From Homarus americanus (Eukaryota > Arthropoda > Malacostraca > Decapoda > Nephropidae), in assembly GCF_018991925.1 (NCBI RefSeq), contig NW_024737042.1, positions 20,088,795-20,152,794 on the forward strand: DNA of 64,000 nt. The letters are read 5' to 3'. Position 1 is the first letter of the stretch. The number at the start of each line of letters is the position of its first letter. The position numbers were made by a program, and so were the translations under genes. Under the pieces are notes generated by a model. It did no database searches, had not been told where the DNA came from, and saw only the letters and a program-made list of their open reading frames with translations. Shown piece by piece: positions 33,360 through 44,494 of the stretch.

Positions 33360-36300
33360 TGACAGACGAGTGGCGACGGGGAGAGGCAGAGATGACTGTT
33401 GGGAGTCTCTAGTCAAAACTCTGCCTCTGGGCGACATACTGTAGATAAGAGGCTCGTTTATGTACTGGGATCAAGCTACTCTGCTCACCCCACATGGGGA
33501 GAGGGCTAGAAAAGGTGCCCTAAACATAGCCTGCCTAAAAAAAAACAACCGGAATGGGCAACCGTACCCAGTACGGTCATACTGATGTGGTCAGAAACAT
33601 AAAAACAGATCAGGACCCTTCTGGATACTTGCACAAATGAACGTCTTGAAAGAAGAACCGCCCTTTTGGCAAAAGAGCTGGCTAGGTATAATATCAACAT
33701 AGCAGCCATTAGTGAATCCCGGTTCCCAGACGAGGGTCGACTCACAGAACGGGGCTCCGGTTATACCATCTTCTGGAAGGTTAAGCCTGCTGCTGAGAGA
33801 AACCGCATTTATGGATTTGGCTTTACCATTAGCCAATCCATCCTACTTAAGCTAACTGAAATATCTGTTGGGGTCAACGAGAGCCAGATGAAGCTCCGAG
33901 TCCAACTGACTTACTCACGTCATGCCTTACATCATCAGTGCACAATACCCAACACTAGCTGCAGAGGATAACATCAAAGAGGTCTTTTACGCCGACGTTG
34001 ACAGGGTACTAACCTCTATTCCCAGAGAAGATAAGGTTGTCCTCCTCGGTGACATCAATGCCAGAAATGGCAGAGATGCTTACTTATGGAAGAGAACCAT
34101 AGGGAAAAATGGAGTGGGTAAGTGTAATTCTAACGTCCTGAACACAACTTCACTGTCACCAACATCTTGTTAAGGCAAGCCAACAAGTTCAAGGGTTCTT
34201 GGCAACACCCAAGATACAAACATTGGAATCTCATCGACCACATCATTGCCAGAGAAAGAGATCGCCGAGATGTCCTCATCACTCGAGCCATGCGTGGCTC
34301 AGACCACTATGACACAGATCATCAGCTCGTCAGAGCCAAACTCTCCCTTCACGTCGACCCAAAACAGCGAAGGCAAGAAGCCTCCAGAAGAGGTTTTAAC
34401 ACCAAGCGACTGGAGGATCAAGTAATAGAACATGCTTTCAGAGAGCAGCTCGAAGATGGACTAATAAACAACCCAACAACAAACAACTTAATTCCAAGTG
34501 TCGAATGGGGTATCCTTGACACTGTCATCACAAAAACCTGCAGCGAGACCGTCAAGCAGATCAAAATAAAACACCTGGATTGGTTTAATTAAAATAACAA
34601 GGAAATCGACGTACTCGTCAATGGTAAAGATGCTGCCTTCACTGATTGGCAGAACAGCCCTAAGTCTCGGACGAAAGCTGATACCTTCTGCCAGAAGATG
34701 GCGATGGCTCAGCGCGAACGTCGCAATCTAAAGAACGAATGATGAAAAAAATGAATCATGTGAGAAGCAAAAATTAACGGATTGACACAATATGCCTGAA
34801 TTTTTAAATTCCAGTGGTACGGCCCCTCTCCACTCATCCGAAGGTAACTCTCTAATCAATGACGAAGAAGGCATCCGTCAGCACTAGAAAAAGAACTACC
34901 ATTCGGTGCTGAGCCAGAGCACCGATGTGGATGCCCTGACTTCCCAGCTGGTCCCTCAGCACCGAGAATTGACCCACCTTAACTATCCTCCATCCCATGA
35001 TGAGGTAGCTATTGCTATTAAGCAGATGAAAATAAATAAAGCCACAGGGCCTGGTGGAATCCGAGCCCAGGTGTATCAATCAGGAGGACCTCTGCTTACC
35101 AGCCGTCTCCACTCTCTCCTGGAGAATATATGGGAAAATCAGGAAATCCCTCACGATCTTAAGGACGCCTTCATCAATATTTATAAGAACAAGGGAGACT
35201 GGTCAGATTGCAGCAACTATCACAGGATCTCGCTGCTGTCCATAGCTGGCAAGATTGTCGGCCGAATCTTCCTGAGGCGGAAAAACTCCTCCCAGAACCT
35301 CAATGTGACTTTCGACCATCACATGACACCAATGACATAATGTTTGCTGGCCGCCAGATAAAGATAAAGTGAAGAGAGCACCGTCATGACTTGCAATATG
35401 GTATAACATAAGTTGATGAACTACTTACTCAATTCAGCCGGCACTGGAGTTAATTAAAGGTTGGTCACTTGACTCTATATACTGTGGTATCCATCCATAT
35501 GTTACTGGGGGCCCCCCTTTTTAGGTTAATGTATTAGTTAGGAAGGGAAATGGAAAGAGATGTTTTCCAAGTTAAATTTATTTAGCAAAGACTTGATATG
35601 AAGTCACATGTGTTCGCCCTATTTCTAACTAGAGATACCGTGGTGGGAAAAGGAACTCACTGTACACCTGTACGACTACAGAAAAAACACATTAAAATAC
35701 ACGTTACCGTGACCCAGTGCGACACTCACAGGTCCATCCAGCAATCTCTACCCTCTATCACACCCAATGTTAAAGCTGTCTGTGTTTCCAACTCTGCTGC
35801 TAAGCACAGATTATGAGTGTCCAATCAGAGCCTGTTTTTGTCCAAATATTATTCTGTTCTATTTATTTGATTGGTTAGTTTGAGGTATGGGCGGAGCTAA
35901 CCTCATGACTCCTGATACAGGCCTACATCTGTTTTTCCTTGAGCCTGTAGCTAATTGAGTCCATTCTGGTCTGACAAGTACTATAAACATTCTAACGGTC
36001 GCTTACGTGGGTGTATGGGCATGTGTGGGTGTTCCTGTTTATCACACTGGCCTTCAACGACTTTACTACGGCCCTCGACTCAGTCAAGAGGGAAGCCCTG
36101 TGGCCGACCCTCAGTCACTTTGGTTGCCCACCAAAATTCATCGCCATTGTGAGGCAACTCCACAATGGCATGAACGGCAGTGTCCTGCACAGTGGCACCC
36201 ATTCTTAGTTCTTTCCCATGAAAACGATGGTAAAACAACGATGTGTACTAGCACCAACTCTTTTCCATTTTCTTGGCTGCCTTCCTTACTCGTGCCAGTG

Positions 36301-37250
36301 TCATTGCCAATACCGGATGAAGGGGCCACTTCCATCACTGAACTTCATTATGCAGACGACCCCACCCTCGTCGCTCACACTGAACGCGACCTACAGGAGA
36401 TCCTGAACATCTACTCAGAAACGTATGCGCACCTCGGCCTTGAGGTGAATATACGTAAGCCTCAGATTTTATTTCAGCATGCTCCTCGTTCAGCCACACC
36501 TCCAACATCCATTCAGCTTAACGGTACTACCCTCTGTAATGTTACCCACATTCAGTATCTTGGCTCCCACCTGTCCACCACCCCAGACATCGATGAAGAG
36601 ATCAACATCGGATCAGATGTGTATCTCAATCTTTTGGCAGACTCGGTACCCGTGTCTTCAGCTGTAGGGAGCTGAAATTATCTAAAAAGCTGCACATATA
36701 TCGATTAGCGGTCCCCCCCACCCTGCTGTATGGCAGTGGGACATGGGTCACTTACAGGAGGCACCTCAAGGCACTTCAAAACTTTCACCAGCGTAGTCTA
36801 CGTTCCATCCTCCGAGTTCGCTGGGAAAACAAGAGAACAAATGCCAGTATTCTTGCTGACACCCACATGGATAACAGAAGACTGCCAAAAACAGATACTT
36901 TACAGTGACCTAACGATTAGTAAACAGGCAATGAAAAAGGTATTGGGATAGTCTTAAGATAAACCTGAAAAAGTGCCAAATCGAGCCCCACACCTGGGAG
37001 ACGATCACTCCACACCGTAACTCTTGGAGGAGCAGCACACGACGTGTCAATACTTTCGAGCTAGCCGACTGCATACCGAAGCAGACGAGCGCTAACACCG
37101 GAAAAACGCTGCCGTCGCCCCTCCCGCACTAGAAGTAACCCTTCACACGGGCAACATTTGTGGACAGCCCTGCCAGTCCGTACCGGCCTCTCGAGTCACC
37201 TCAGAGCTCACCAACGGAGGTGACATCTTTAATAACTGATATCATTGTCT
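33360..37250 (+). mobile_element. Endonuclease-RT LINE with C-terminal C2H2-like motif, broken
   Basis: Endonuclease: QIRTLLDTCTNERLERRTAL at 33606, IAAISESRFPDEGRL, DKVVLLGDINARNGRD near 34035, NLIDHIIARERDRRD near 34230 and DHYDTDHQLVRAKL near 34310 (APE-type GDxN and DH motifs), with frameshifts near 33920 and 34170. RT: KINKATGPGGIRAQVYQSGG near 35030, ISLLSIAGKIVGRIF near 35230, TTALDSVKREALWPTLSHFG near 36065, VKQRCVLAPTLF near 36230, ELHYADDPTLVAHTERDL near 36340 (catalytic ADD intact), LLYGSGTWVTYRRHLKAL near 36725. Near 37160 CGQPCQ and RTGLSSHLRAHQRR suggest a frameshifted C2H2 finger. About 600 bp of foreign sequence (35410-36020) splits the RT. The clade is not decided; RTE/BovB-like or related. 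Confidence 0.82.
35411..36020. other. Unexplained ~600 bp insertion within the LINE RT
   Basis: LINE coding sequence stops after HRHDLQYG near 35400 and resumes with FNDFTTALDSV near 36055. The intervening sequence has no coding homology or obvious terminal repeats. It could be a non-autonomous transposon or recombined sequence. Confidence 0.5.
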
Positions 37251-37289
37251 CATAGCTGGATTATCGTCATACTCGATTCCTAGTTACAG

Positions 37290-37590
37290 TAAAGTAATAG
37301 TAGTGGTGTTGTTGGCGGTGGTGATAGTGGTGTTAGTGGCGGTGGTGGTAGTGGCGTTGATGGCGGTGGTGGTAGTGGTTTTGGTGCGGATGGTGGTAGT
37401 GACGGTGGTGGTTGTGGTATCGATGTAGAAAGTGGTAGCGGCGGTGGTAGTAGTGGTGTTGGTGTGGATCGTGGTAGCGGCATTTGCAGTTCTTGTGTGG
37501 GTGTAGATAGATGGTGGTAGTTGCTTGTAAGTGGTAAATGTGGTGCATTTGTTTGTGGCGGTGATTGTGACGTTGGTGGCGGTAATGTCA
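37290..37590. repeat. GGT/GTT-rich minisatellite
   Basis: Degenerate repeats of GGTGGTAGTGGTGTT type over about 300 bp, directly after the LINE end. Proline-rich minus frames are artefacts. Confidence 0.8.
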
Positions 37591-39642
37591 GTAGAAATAG
37601 TGGCGATGGTTGCGGGAATGAGGTGAGAGTTACAGATGCGTGAAGGGTGATGCTCGATGTGGGGAAGGAGACGTCACGCTCTCACGGTCACGGACGCTGT
37701 TCACAATATCCACCAGAGACAATCGGTCTCAACCTACTTGTATCACTCTACACTTCAGCTGTCGTCACGTAGGTACTCCCACTGAGGTCATCACATAGTC
37801 TGGATCACTGCCTGAGGTCATCACAGAGTCTGCTTGGGTCACTACTAGAAAACATCACATAGTCTGGGTCATTACTTGACCTGTTGAGTGATTTTGTTGA
37901 CAGTAGGAGGAAGGATCTTCGACAGGGCGTTTCAGTGACTGCTTTTAGATGTTTTTCAACCTTCCCTTTCTTTCATTTCTATTTTTCTTTCATTTCTACC
38001 TTCTTTCCCTGATCTCTACGCTTTGCCTTTCTTTCCTTTATATCTACGAGTTGCTTTTCTTTCCTTCCTCCCTTCCTTCCATCCTTTTTTCCTAAATTTT
38101 GACCTTCATAATCTGTCTATCCTTTCTTCCTTCAATATGTCTCTTTTTCATCATTTATAGCCTTTCTTTAATTTTCTTCCTTCTCTCCTCCCTTCCTTCC
38201 TCCCTTCCTCCCTTCCTTCCTTCATACACATATTTTTCTTTCTTCTCCCATCTTTCTTTTCATTTCTTTCTCCTTGCATTATTTCAGGAAAAATGAATGA
38301 AAAGAAAGATGGAAGGAATAAAAATGTGTTATGTACACTTGCCTCTGTGTATAACAATAGTCATGTTTTATGTACAGTACGTAATGCCTTTTCCGTGTCT
38401 TTACTTGTTTGTGAGTGTGTGGTGAGGCGCATATGTAGTAAAAAGACGGGCTTGTGTCCTCATTACTGTTCTACTCTGTGTGTGTGTGTGTGTGTGTGTA
38501 TGTATCTACGGACTTTTGAGTCAGTGCGAGTATTCTGTGACAAGGTTACTGTGACTTTAGTGTCCGTACAGATATATGGAGGCTATTACTTCTGTGGCCG
38601 ATAATATATTGCAATTATGTGTTTCGGGCGTGACCAATACGGTTAAACTATAGCGGTGCAGTGGTTTGTATATCTACGAAAATTGTTGTAGTCATTGTGG
38701 TCAAAGAGAGAGCAGAAGATCCGACGAAAACCTGCCAGAGGAGGATTGGAATTTAAAACAAGGATTTAGAACCAGGTGATATTATACTACTTTATATTTT
38801 CCTGATACTGCATCCGACGGGTTGGAACCTTCAGTAATAAGATATACAGGTTTATGTTATTGAAAGACTCACTATTACATCTATGACCCAAAAATTTATA
38901 TCTCAAGTTAGAGGATTTTTTTCAACTTCAAAAATTGAGGTGAAAGATAAGTTGTCTTAACTAATCACACGAAGGTAATTGTAAGGTGGCACATGATTAC
39001 TAATGTTATTAATACCACTGAATCCAAGGCTGGGGAAAATTAACATCAGATCTTGTTCATCTTGCTCCATCCTCTTCTTGGTACGTAATGTAAGCTGTTG
39101 TAATAAAGCCTTTAATGTCGTAGAAACCAGCGTCACCAGCGAAGGGGGGCATCATCTTCACCATACCATGCAGCGTAGCCCCATGATTTAGGAGGCGAAA
39201 ACCTTCAACCTAAACACTTTTCTTTTAAAAAACCCTGGAGTAAAAATATCGAATTCCAGGAATGGATATGATACCTTCATATAAATAGATCCCACATTGT
39301 TTAAACGAACGAAATTCAGTTGACCAGAAAATGGCGATGGGAGTTGGTCAGGATGGGACAGTGAAGAATCAGTGGTTGGGTCTTTTTTAGAAGTACTCAA
39401 ATACTCCCAATAGTATGTGATAAATGGCATTACTCCGAAAGACACCGCCTGACGTATATAAACCGGTCGAGTCTGAGAGTCATATATTTCGGCCGAAATT
39501 GCCGAAAGGCGAAGAGGCCAGATATCTGAGATGTAAGAACAAGGTTCATAATGTAGGCGTAAAAAAAAGCTACTGTTTATTTTTAAGCCAAATGTTATGT
39601 AAGAACAGGAAATTTCCGAAATGCGAATAACACTATCAGATA
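37591..39642. other. Spacer with a CCTT-rich tract
   Basis: A polypyrimidine tract rich in CCTT/CTTT fills 38040-38280, and a (GT)n run lies near 38477-38499. No gene is recognised elsewhere. Confidence 0.55.
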
Positions 39643-41205
39643 ACACTGGGGAACACACTTTCGGTTGCATGAGTTCTGACACTTGATTCTGGTAGATTTG
39701 AGGTCACAGATTCTGAAAATGGCATTCGTTTGTGCAGATCAGGTCTAGTTTTGACTTAGTTCGAGATCTGGGTCTGTCTAAAAAGCTGTCAGAATTGTTG
39801 GCTTCACGGTTAAAAGATAAAAACTTGCTGAAAATAGACACAAAGGTAACATTCTTTCGCAACAGAGAAAAGAACCTCTTACAGTTCTTTGATTCTAAAT
39901 TTGACTTCGTATACTGTTGTGATATTTCTGGATTAGTCACCGCGATGGGAGCTCCAGGTTATGATCCGAAAGAGTGGCGCCTCTTTATAGATAGCTCTAA
40001 GCGGAGTCTGAAGTGTGTTTTATTACATATAGGCAACATCTTTGGCGCAATACCCATAGGACACTCAGTACACCTGAAAGAAAAATATGAACACATCAAA
40101 ACGGTTTTGGAGCAACTCAAATATGAAGAACACAAATGGATCATCTGTGTTGATCTAAAAATGGTCAATTTTTTGCTAGGACAGCAAGGTGGGTATACAA
40201 AATTTCCTTGCTTTATCTGCCTCTGGGACAGCAGAGCCAAAGACAGACACTGGATTCAGAAGGAATGGCCAGTTAGGGAAAGCCTCAATGTTGGGGAAAA
40301 GAACATCATTTATGAACCCCTAGTGGAACGTGAAAAAATTGTTTTCCCGCCCCTTCACATCAAGCTGGGCCTTATGAAACAGTTTGTCAAGGCGCTCGAT
40401 ACTGACAGTGACTGTTTTAAGTATCTGTGTGAAGTGTTCCCTGGTTTAACGCTAGAAAAACTCAAAGCAGGTATTTTCGACGGCCCTCAAATTAGGACGC
40501 TGATTAAAGACCAAGCCTTCACTCAATCCATGACTGATGTTGAGAGAAATGCATGGGGAGCATTCGTTTCTGTTGTAAGGAACTTTCTTGGAAACAGGAA
40601 ATCAGAGGACTATAAAAAGCTCGTTGAATCTTTGATGGAAAGTTTCCATGTGTTAGGTTGCAACATGAGCATTAAGATGCATTTCCTGAACAGTCATCTT
40701 GAACTGTTTCCGGCAAACTTGGGGGACGTGAGTGATGAGCAAGGTGAACGCTGTCACCAGGATATCAAAGTCATGGAAGACAGGTATCAAGGTCGCTGGG
40801 ACATTCACATGATGGCGGACTATTGCTGGAGCATTCAGCGAGACTGCACTGAGAGGCGATATTCAAGACAGTTCATTCAACGCAAGTTTGTGCCTGAATA
40901 AATCTGGCATAGTTCACAAAAGCAACTGATGAATCCAAAATATGCTTGTCAAGGTAAATAAAATTAATTAAAAATTAATTCTACGTGTGTGGTAATTCCT
41001 CTCTGTGTGCTGGATTAGATTTTTAGCAGTAGTATATGGTAGTCTAACTATATATAGTAGTAAATGGTAGGTAACTCACCGCAACAAAACTAGACCCGAT
41101 AGAAAAAAACCGGTGCCATATTTGAAATCAGTGACCTCAATTTACCCAGAAACAGGTTTCAAAATGTATGCAACTGACAAAAAGTTGAATTTTGTTCCCC
41201 AGTGT
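39643..41205 (+). mobile_element. DNA transposon-like element with ACACTGGGGAACA inverted ends
   Basis: ACACTGGGGAACA at 39643-39655 is repeated as its exact complement TGTTCCCCAGTGT at 41193-41205. Weaker inverted similarity continues inward for ~80 bp (left GAGGTCACAGATT, right complement GAGGTCACTGATT). TAA lies at each outer side if the ends are taken as CACTG (39641-39643 and 41205-41207), a possible 3-bp target duplication. The only frame inside is the transposase-like one at 39732-40901. CACTG ends and 3-bp duplications recall CACTA/CMC transposons, but a few bases do not settle the superfamily. Length about 1.56 kb. Confidence 0.78.
39732..40901 (+). CDS. Unclassified transposase-like protein, copy 2
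   Basis: A 389-codon uninterrupted frame, homologous to 10772-11749. The N-terminal ~70 residues (LVRDLGLSKKLSELLASRL, then FFRNREKNLLQFF) are absent from copy 1. Core blocks: EWRLFIDSSKRSLKCVLLH (D87), ICVDLKMVNFLLG (D141), FPCFICLWDSRAK (C160, C163), FPPLHIKLGLMKQFVKALD (H209), MHFLNSHLELFP (H317, H322), GDVSDEQGERCHQD (D335, E336, E339) and ADYCWSIQRD near 362. Conserved acids and the Cys pair suggest an RNase H-fold DDE enzyme that would cut at the flanking inverted repeats; this is untested. The frame begins at a GTG after TTTGTGCAG, which resembles a splice acceptor, and a TGA lies upstream, so the true start or a preceding exon is uncertain. It is the only open frame of note between the inverted repeats. 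Confidence 0.78.
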   Translation: MQIRSSFDLVRDLGLSKKLSELLASRLKDKNLLKIDTKVTFFRNREKNLLQFFDSKFDFVYCCDISGLVTAMGAPGYDPKEWRLFIDSSKRSLKCVLLHIGNIFGAIPIGHSVHLKEKYEHIKTVLEQLKYEEHKWIICVDLKMVNFLLGQQGGYTKFPCFICLWDSRAKDRHWIQKEWPVRESLNVGEKNIIYEPLVEREKIVFPPLHIKLGLMKQFVKALDTDSDCFKYLCEVFPGLTLEKLKAGIFDGPQIRTLIKDQAFTQSMTDVERNAWGAFVSVVRNFLGNRKSEDYKKLVESLMESFHVLGCNMSIKMHFLNSHLELFPANLGDVSDEQGERCHQDIKVMEDRYQGRWDIHMMADYCWSIQRDCTERRYSRQFIQRKFVPE

Positions 41206-43594
41206 AATAGGACCTCATAAACGCCTAAATCCCGAACTTTATATGACTCGGACATTGATATGGAAGGTTTCAAAGGGTGGTGTAACAGGGAGGGTGGGGG
41301 CCAGTGGGGGGGGGGGTTGAGTGGATGGGGAAGAGGGCTGGGTCATTTCTGAAGCTGACCATACCCTGCCCAGTATAACGTATACTGGAGACAACGTCCC
41401 ACATCATAAAAGAAAAGCAACTTAACCAATTGTGACCCAAACTTTAGTGGATATCACTATCTGACCTGTTAGTTTGAGTCAAGGTGACAGTGTTAGTTGC
41501 TTAAACTTTCGGTGATTAATATCAGACGGTGGTATAGCAGTGTTGTAGTCAACTAGGTGAACAAAATTCCTAGAACCTAGATGAAACACAATTTCCTAGA
41601 TATTTTGGTGAACACAGTTTCCTAGGATCGAGACACATAGAGAGTGCTATATGTCAAATTATTTAATTGTTGTTGACCTTGTTATGCACTTAGAGACCTT
41701 AGTTGTTGGAGAGCACTAATAACATTATCGGTATAACACAAACAAGAAGGACGTGGGTGAATGCACCTTGTTGGAATTCCCTTCCAGCGTAAAAACTTAT
41801 AACCTGGAGGAAAAAGCCTTTGAATTACTGAATTGATAAAGAGAATTATTATATTGGCCAAGTTATATTTGTTAGTCATTCATCTTTATGTTTAAAGTTT
41901 AAAACGAGGAGGAGGGGGAGGGGTCAACGTCAGGCTGGGTGATGATGGTGTGTAATAATTGTTATACTGCTAATTATTTTCACTTCTATATCACATGTCT
42001 TGGGGTAACTTGAAATTTCCTAAAAAATCTATAAGGCTGAAATACCACCTGATTAAAATGTTGGGAGAAAATTAATGAAATATTATAAAACTATTCTTTC
42101 AACCGAAAACATTAATTCATTACATCCCGAGATGATGCAGGTTACGTGCGTCATCACATCCAGGATGCTCGATGAGTGGCCCGACTTTGTGCAGTATCCC
42201 AAGTAACCGGACAAGTCTTTCCCAGTATCCTCGGTGAGTGGTCTAGCGGTAAACCTCATTCCAATGTAAACATAACGGCGACCGGAATAAGCTTAACGGA
42301 TAACCTTCACCGCAGGTACGTTTCCCAGTGTGGTGAGCCGACGTCTCAACCTCTGCGTAGTGAAGCGCCACTTAAACAAAAATATATTTAGGTATATCTT
42401 TGCAAATACTGTATTCATTTAATATCCGTTTTCTCTAATGTTTAGATAGCAACTTTTCTGATTACAGCTTCCAGCTTTCCCCATTATGCGTTGTCTCTAT
42501 CCAGGGAGAAATGAGAAAGAGAGAGAGAGAGAGAGAGAACGTGTAGTAGCATAAACAACTTCGTCACAGCTCCACCCTATAAACCAATCTGCCACTCCTT
42601 AACTTGTGTGTGTGTGTGATTTGGCGTGTATGTGTGTATGTGTGATATATCTGTGTGCACATGTTTGTATTGTGTTTTAGTGTGTACGAATGTTCTTGTG
42701 TGTGTATATGTTTATTTATGAATGGGTCTGCTTTTGTTTGTATCTTGGATATTATATAATAGTTATTTGTTTCATCACACCCTTTCCTCGACGTTTCAAG
42801 GGAAGTTATCCAAATGTTTCTAGAATAATCATTAAGTTTCTAGGTATTCCACTTTTTTCAGGTTTCCCACAATTTCTACATATTTTTTTGTTCTCCACAT
42901 CACTCTAACGAGCCTTTTCCTTACACACTGTGATATCTTCTCTCTCACTATCCGTGTTTATTGTTTTGGGCTATGAATTTCTTCCGGAGTTTCTTCGTCC
43001 AATTTTCTCTGTTTGTGTTATTCCTTTTTAGTGTTTTCTCTCTGTTTGTCGATCCGTTTTCTCTTATTACTTGGGGGGTGAGGAGAATGGCACGATTCGT
43101 CGTCGTTCTGACAACTCGTAATTTCTCTTCTTCATTGTGGCATACTTATATTTTGTGTGTGCGAACATTTTTACTCGTTTATTGCAGTCGTTCTTTCGTT
43201 CTTGTTCTATTATTATTAGTGTGTTTTTGTTGGTGTTTGTGTAATTAATATTATCATTATTGCCATCCTTTTCCATATTTTTATTATTAGCATTACTATA
43301 CTCACCATATTATGCTAATGACGTGGTGGCGATGTTGGTGGTGGTAGTGACAGAGTTAGTGGAAATATCAGGGGAGATGGAGGAGTGGTGTTGAAAGTGG
43401 TGGTAGAGATGGTGGTGGTGGTCGTAGTGATAAGTGTGTGGGCTACCTGTCAGCACCTGAACGGGACGTGACCTGCGAGGAGTGGAGAAAGCCACTGGCT
43501 AGCCTGGACGCAATCAACAGGCACACCCCGACAAACACACTATAAACTTGTGGCTGTTTGTCTCCTCGAACACTACCAGTCTACCAAGTGTTTG
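41206..43594. other. Spacer with short simple repeats
   Basis: Contains a G-run near 41308-41319, (GA)n at 42512-42537 and GT-rich runs around 42605-42720. AGTGGTCTAGCGGTAAA at 42238 resembles a tRNA-Glu-type A box but no matching B box is visible. No gene recognised. Confidence 0.5.
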
Positions 43595-43875
43595 AAAGAT
43601 AGGTGGTGGTGATGGTGGTGGTGAGGGTGATGATGGTGGTGGTGAGGGTGATGATGATGGTGGTGAGGGTGATGATGGTGGTGGTGAGGATAATGATGGT
43701 GGTGGTGAGGGTAATGGTGGTGCTGGTCAGGAGATAGTGGTGGTGATGGTGATGGTGGTGGCGTTGAGGGTAATGGTGATGGTTGTGACGGTGTAGGTGA
43801 AGGTGGTGAAAGCGATGGTAGTGATGATGGTGACGGTGGTAATGGTGACGGTGATGAGGATGATGGTGGGGGAAG
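43595..43875. repeat. GGT/GAT minisatellite
   Basis: About 280 bp of GGTGGTGAGGGTGATGAT-type repeats with variable units. Confidence 0.85.
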
Positions 43876-44337
43876 ATAATAAAATATATAGGTTAAATAA
43901 ATTAAGTAAAAAATAATATATCCATTCCCTGTAAGTTATATTTTTTGCTATTAAAACAAAGTTGTGTAGGAAGACAGCAATATTCCCTTAAACATACTGT
44001 AAGTAGGTCAGTGACCATTTCCCCGTCAAGTGAGTTATTGGAGACCCAGCTGCGTCGCCTCAGGTGCTGCCGAGTGTTTGTGGTTGTGGGTGAAGCTGTC
44101 AGGTAAACCAACATGTGTGCAGTACATATGCTCGTGTGTACATGAGAACTCTGTGTGACAGAGATTGGGTTTTCCTTAAAAAGATAACACATGGAACAGA
44201 AACGACAGACGTAAAAGAAAATAAAGGTTACGAAAAAAAGAATAGAAGTGTGAATAGAAAAGCTGAAGTAGTTAAACAGAGAAAAACTACTAAAGGAGAA
44301 AGACGATGTAAGAGAAACAATATATAAGCTAAGATGA
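43876..44337. other. Spacer without recognised features
   Basis: AT-rich; no gene or repeat recognised. Confidence 0.45.
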
Positions 44338-44395
44338 CCTACATCACCACACTACCTACACCACCCACCACCACACTACCTACACTACCTGGAAC
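44338..44395. repeat. 24-bp minisatellite, left remnant
   Basis: Two units of the same ACACTACCTACACCACCCAC repeat that fills 47093-48505. It is separated from the main array by two nested LINE insertions. Confidence 0.8.
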
Positions 44396-44494
44396 GCTGG
44401 AAAGTTTCAAAAGGAGGTTGGATAGATTCAGGGATGATAGAGAGTGGTAGTAACTCTCGACAGGAGCTGCCATGCACAGGCCAACCGGCCTAAT
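44396..44494 (+). mobile_element. CR1-B 3' end, left half (interrupted)
   Basis: Encodes ERWKVSKGGWIDSGMIESG-like degenerate tail; at DNA level GGTTGGATAGATTCAGGGAT and GGATGATAGAGAGTGGTAG match 49300-49340. The hairpin AGGCC-AACC-GGCCT is at 44478-44491. The matching remainder (ATTGCAGACTCCTTATTTTC plus octamer) lies at 47055-47092 beyond CR1-A. Confidence 0.85.

Noticed and set aside
42232..42300. Possible tRNA gene (AGTGGTCTAGCGGTAAA)
   Set aside because: A-box similarity only; no B box, anticodon arm or closing acceptor stem is visible.
43902..44192. 96-codon minus frame
   Set aside because: No recognisable motif and no supporting context.
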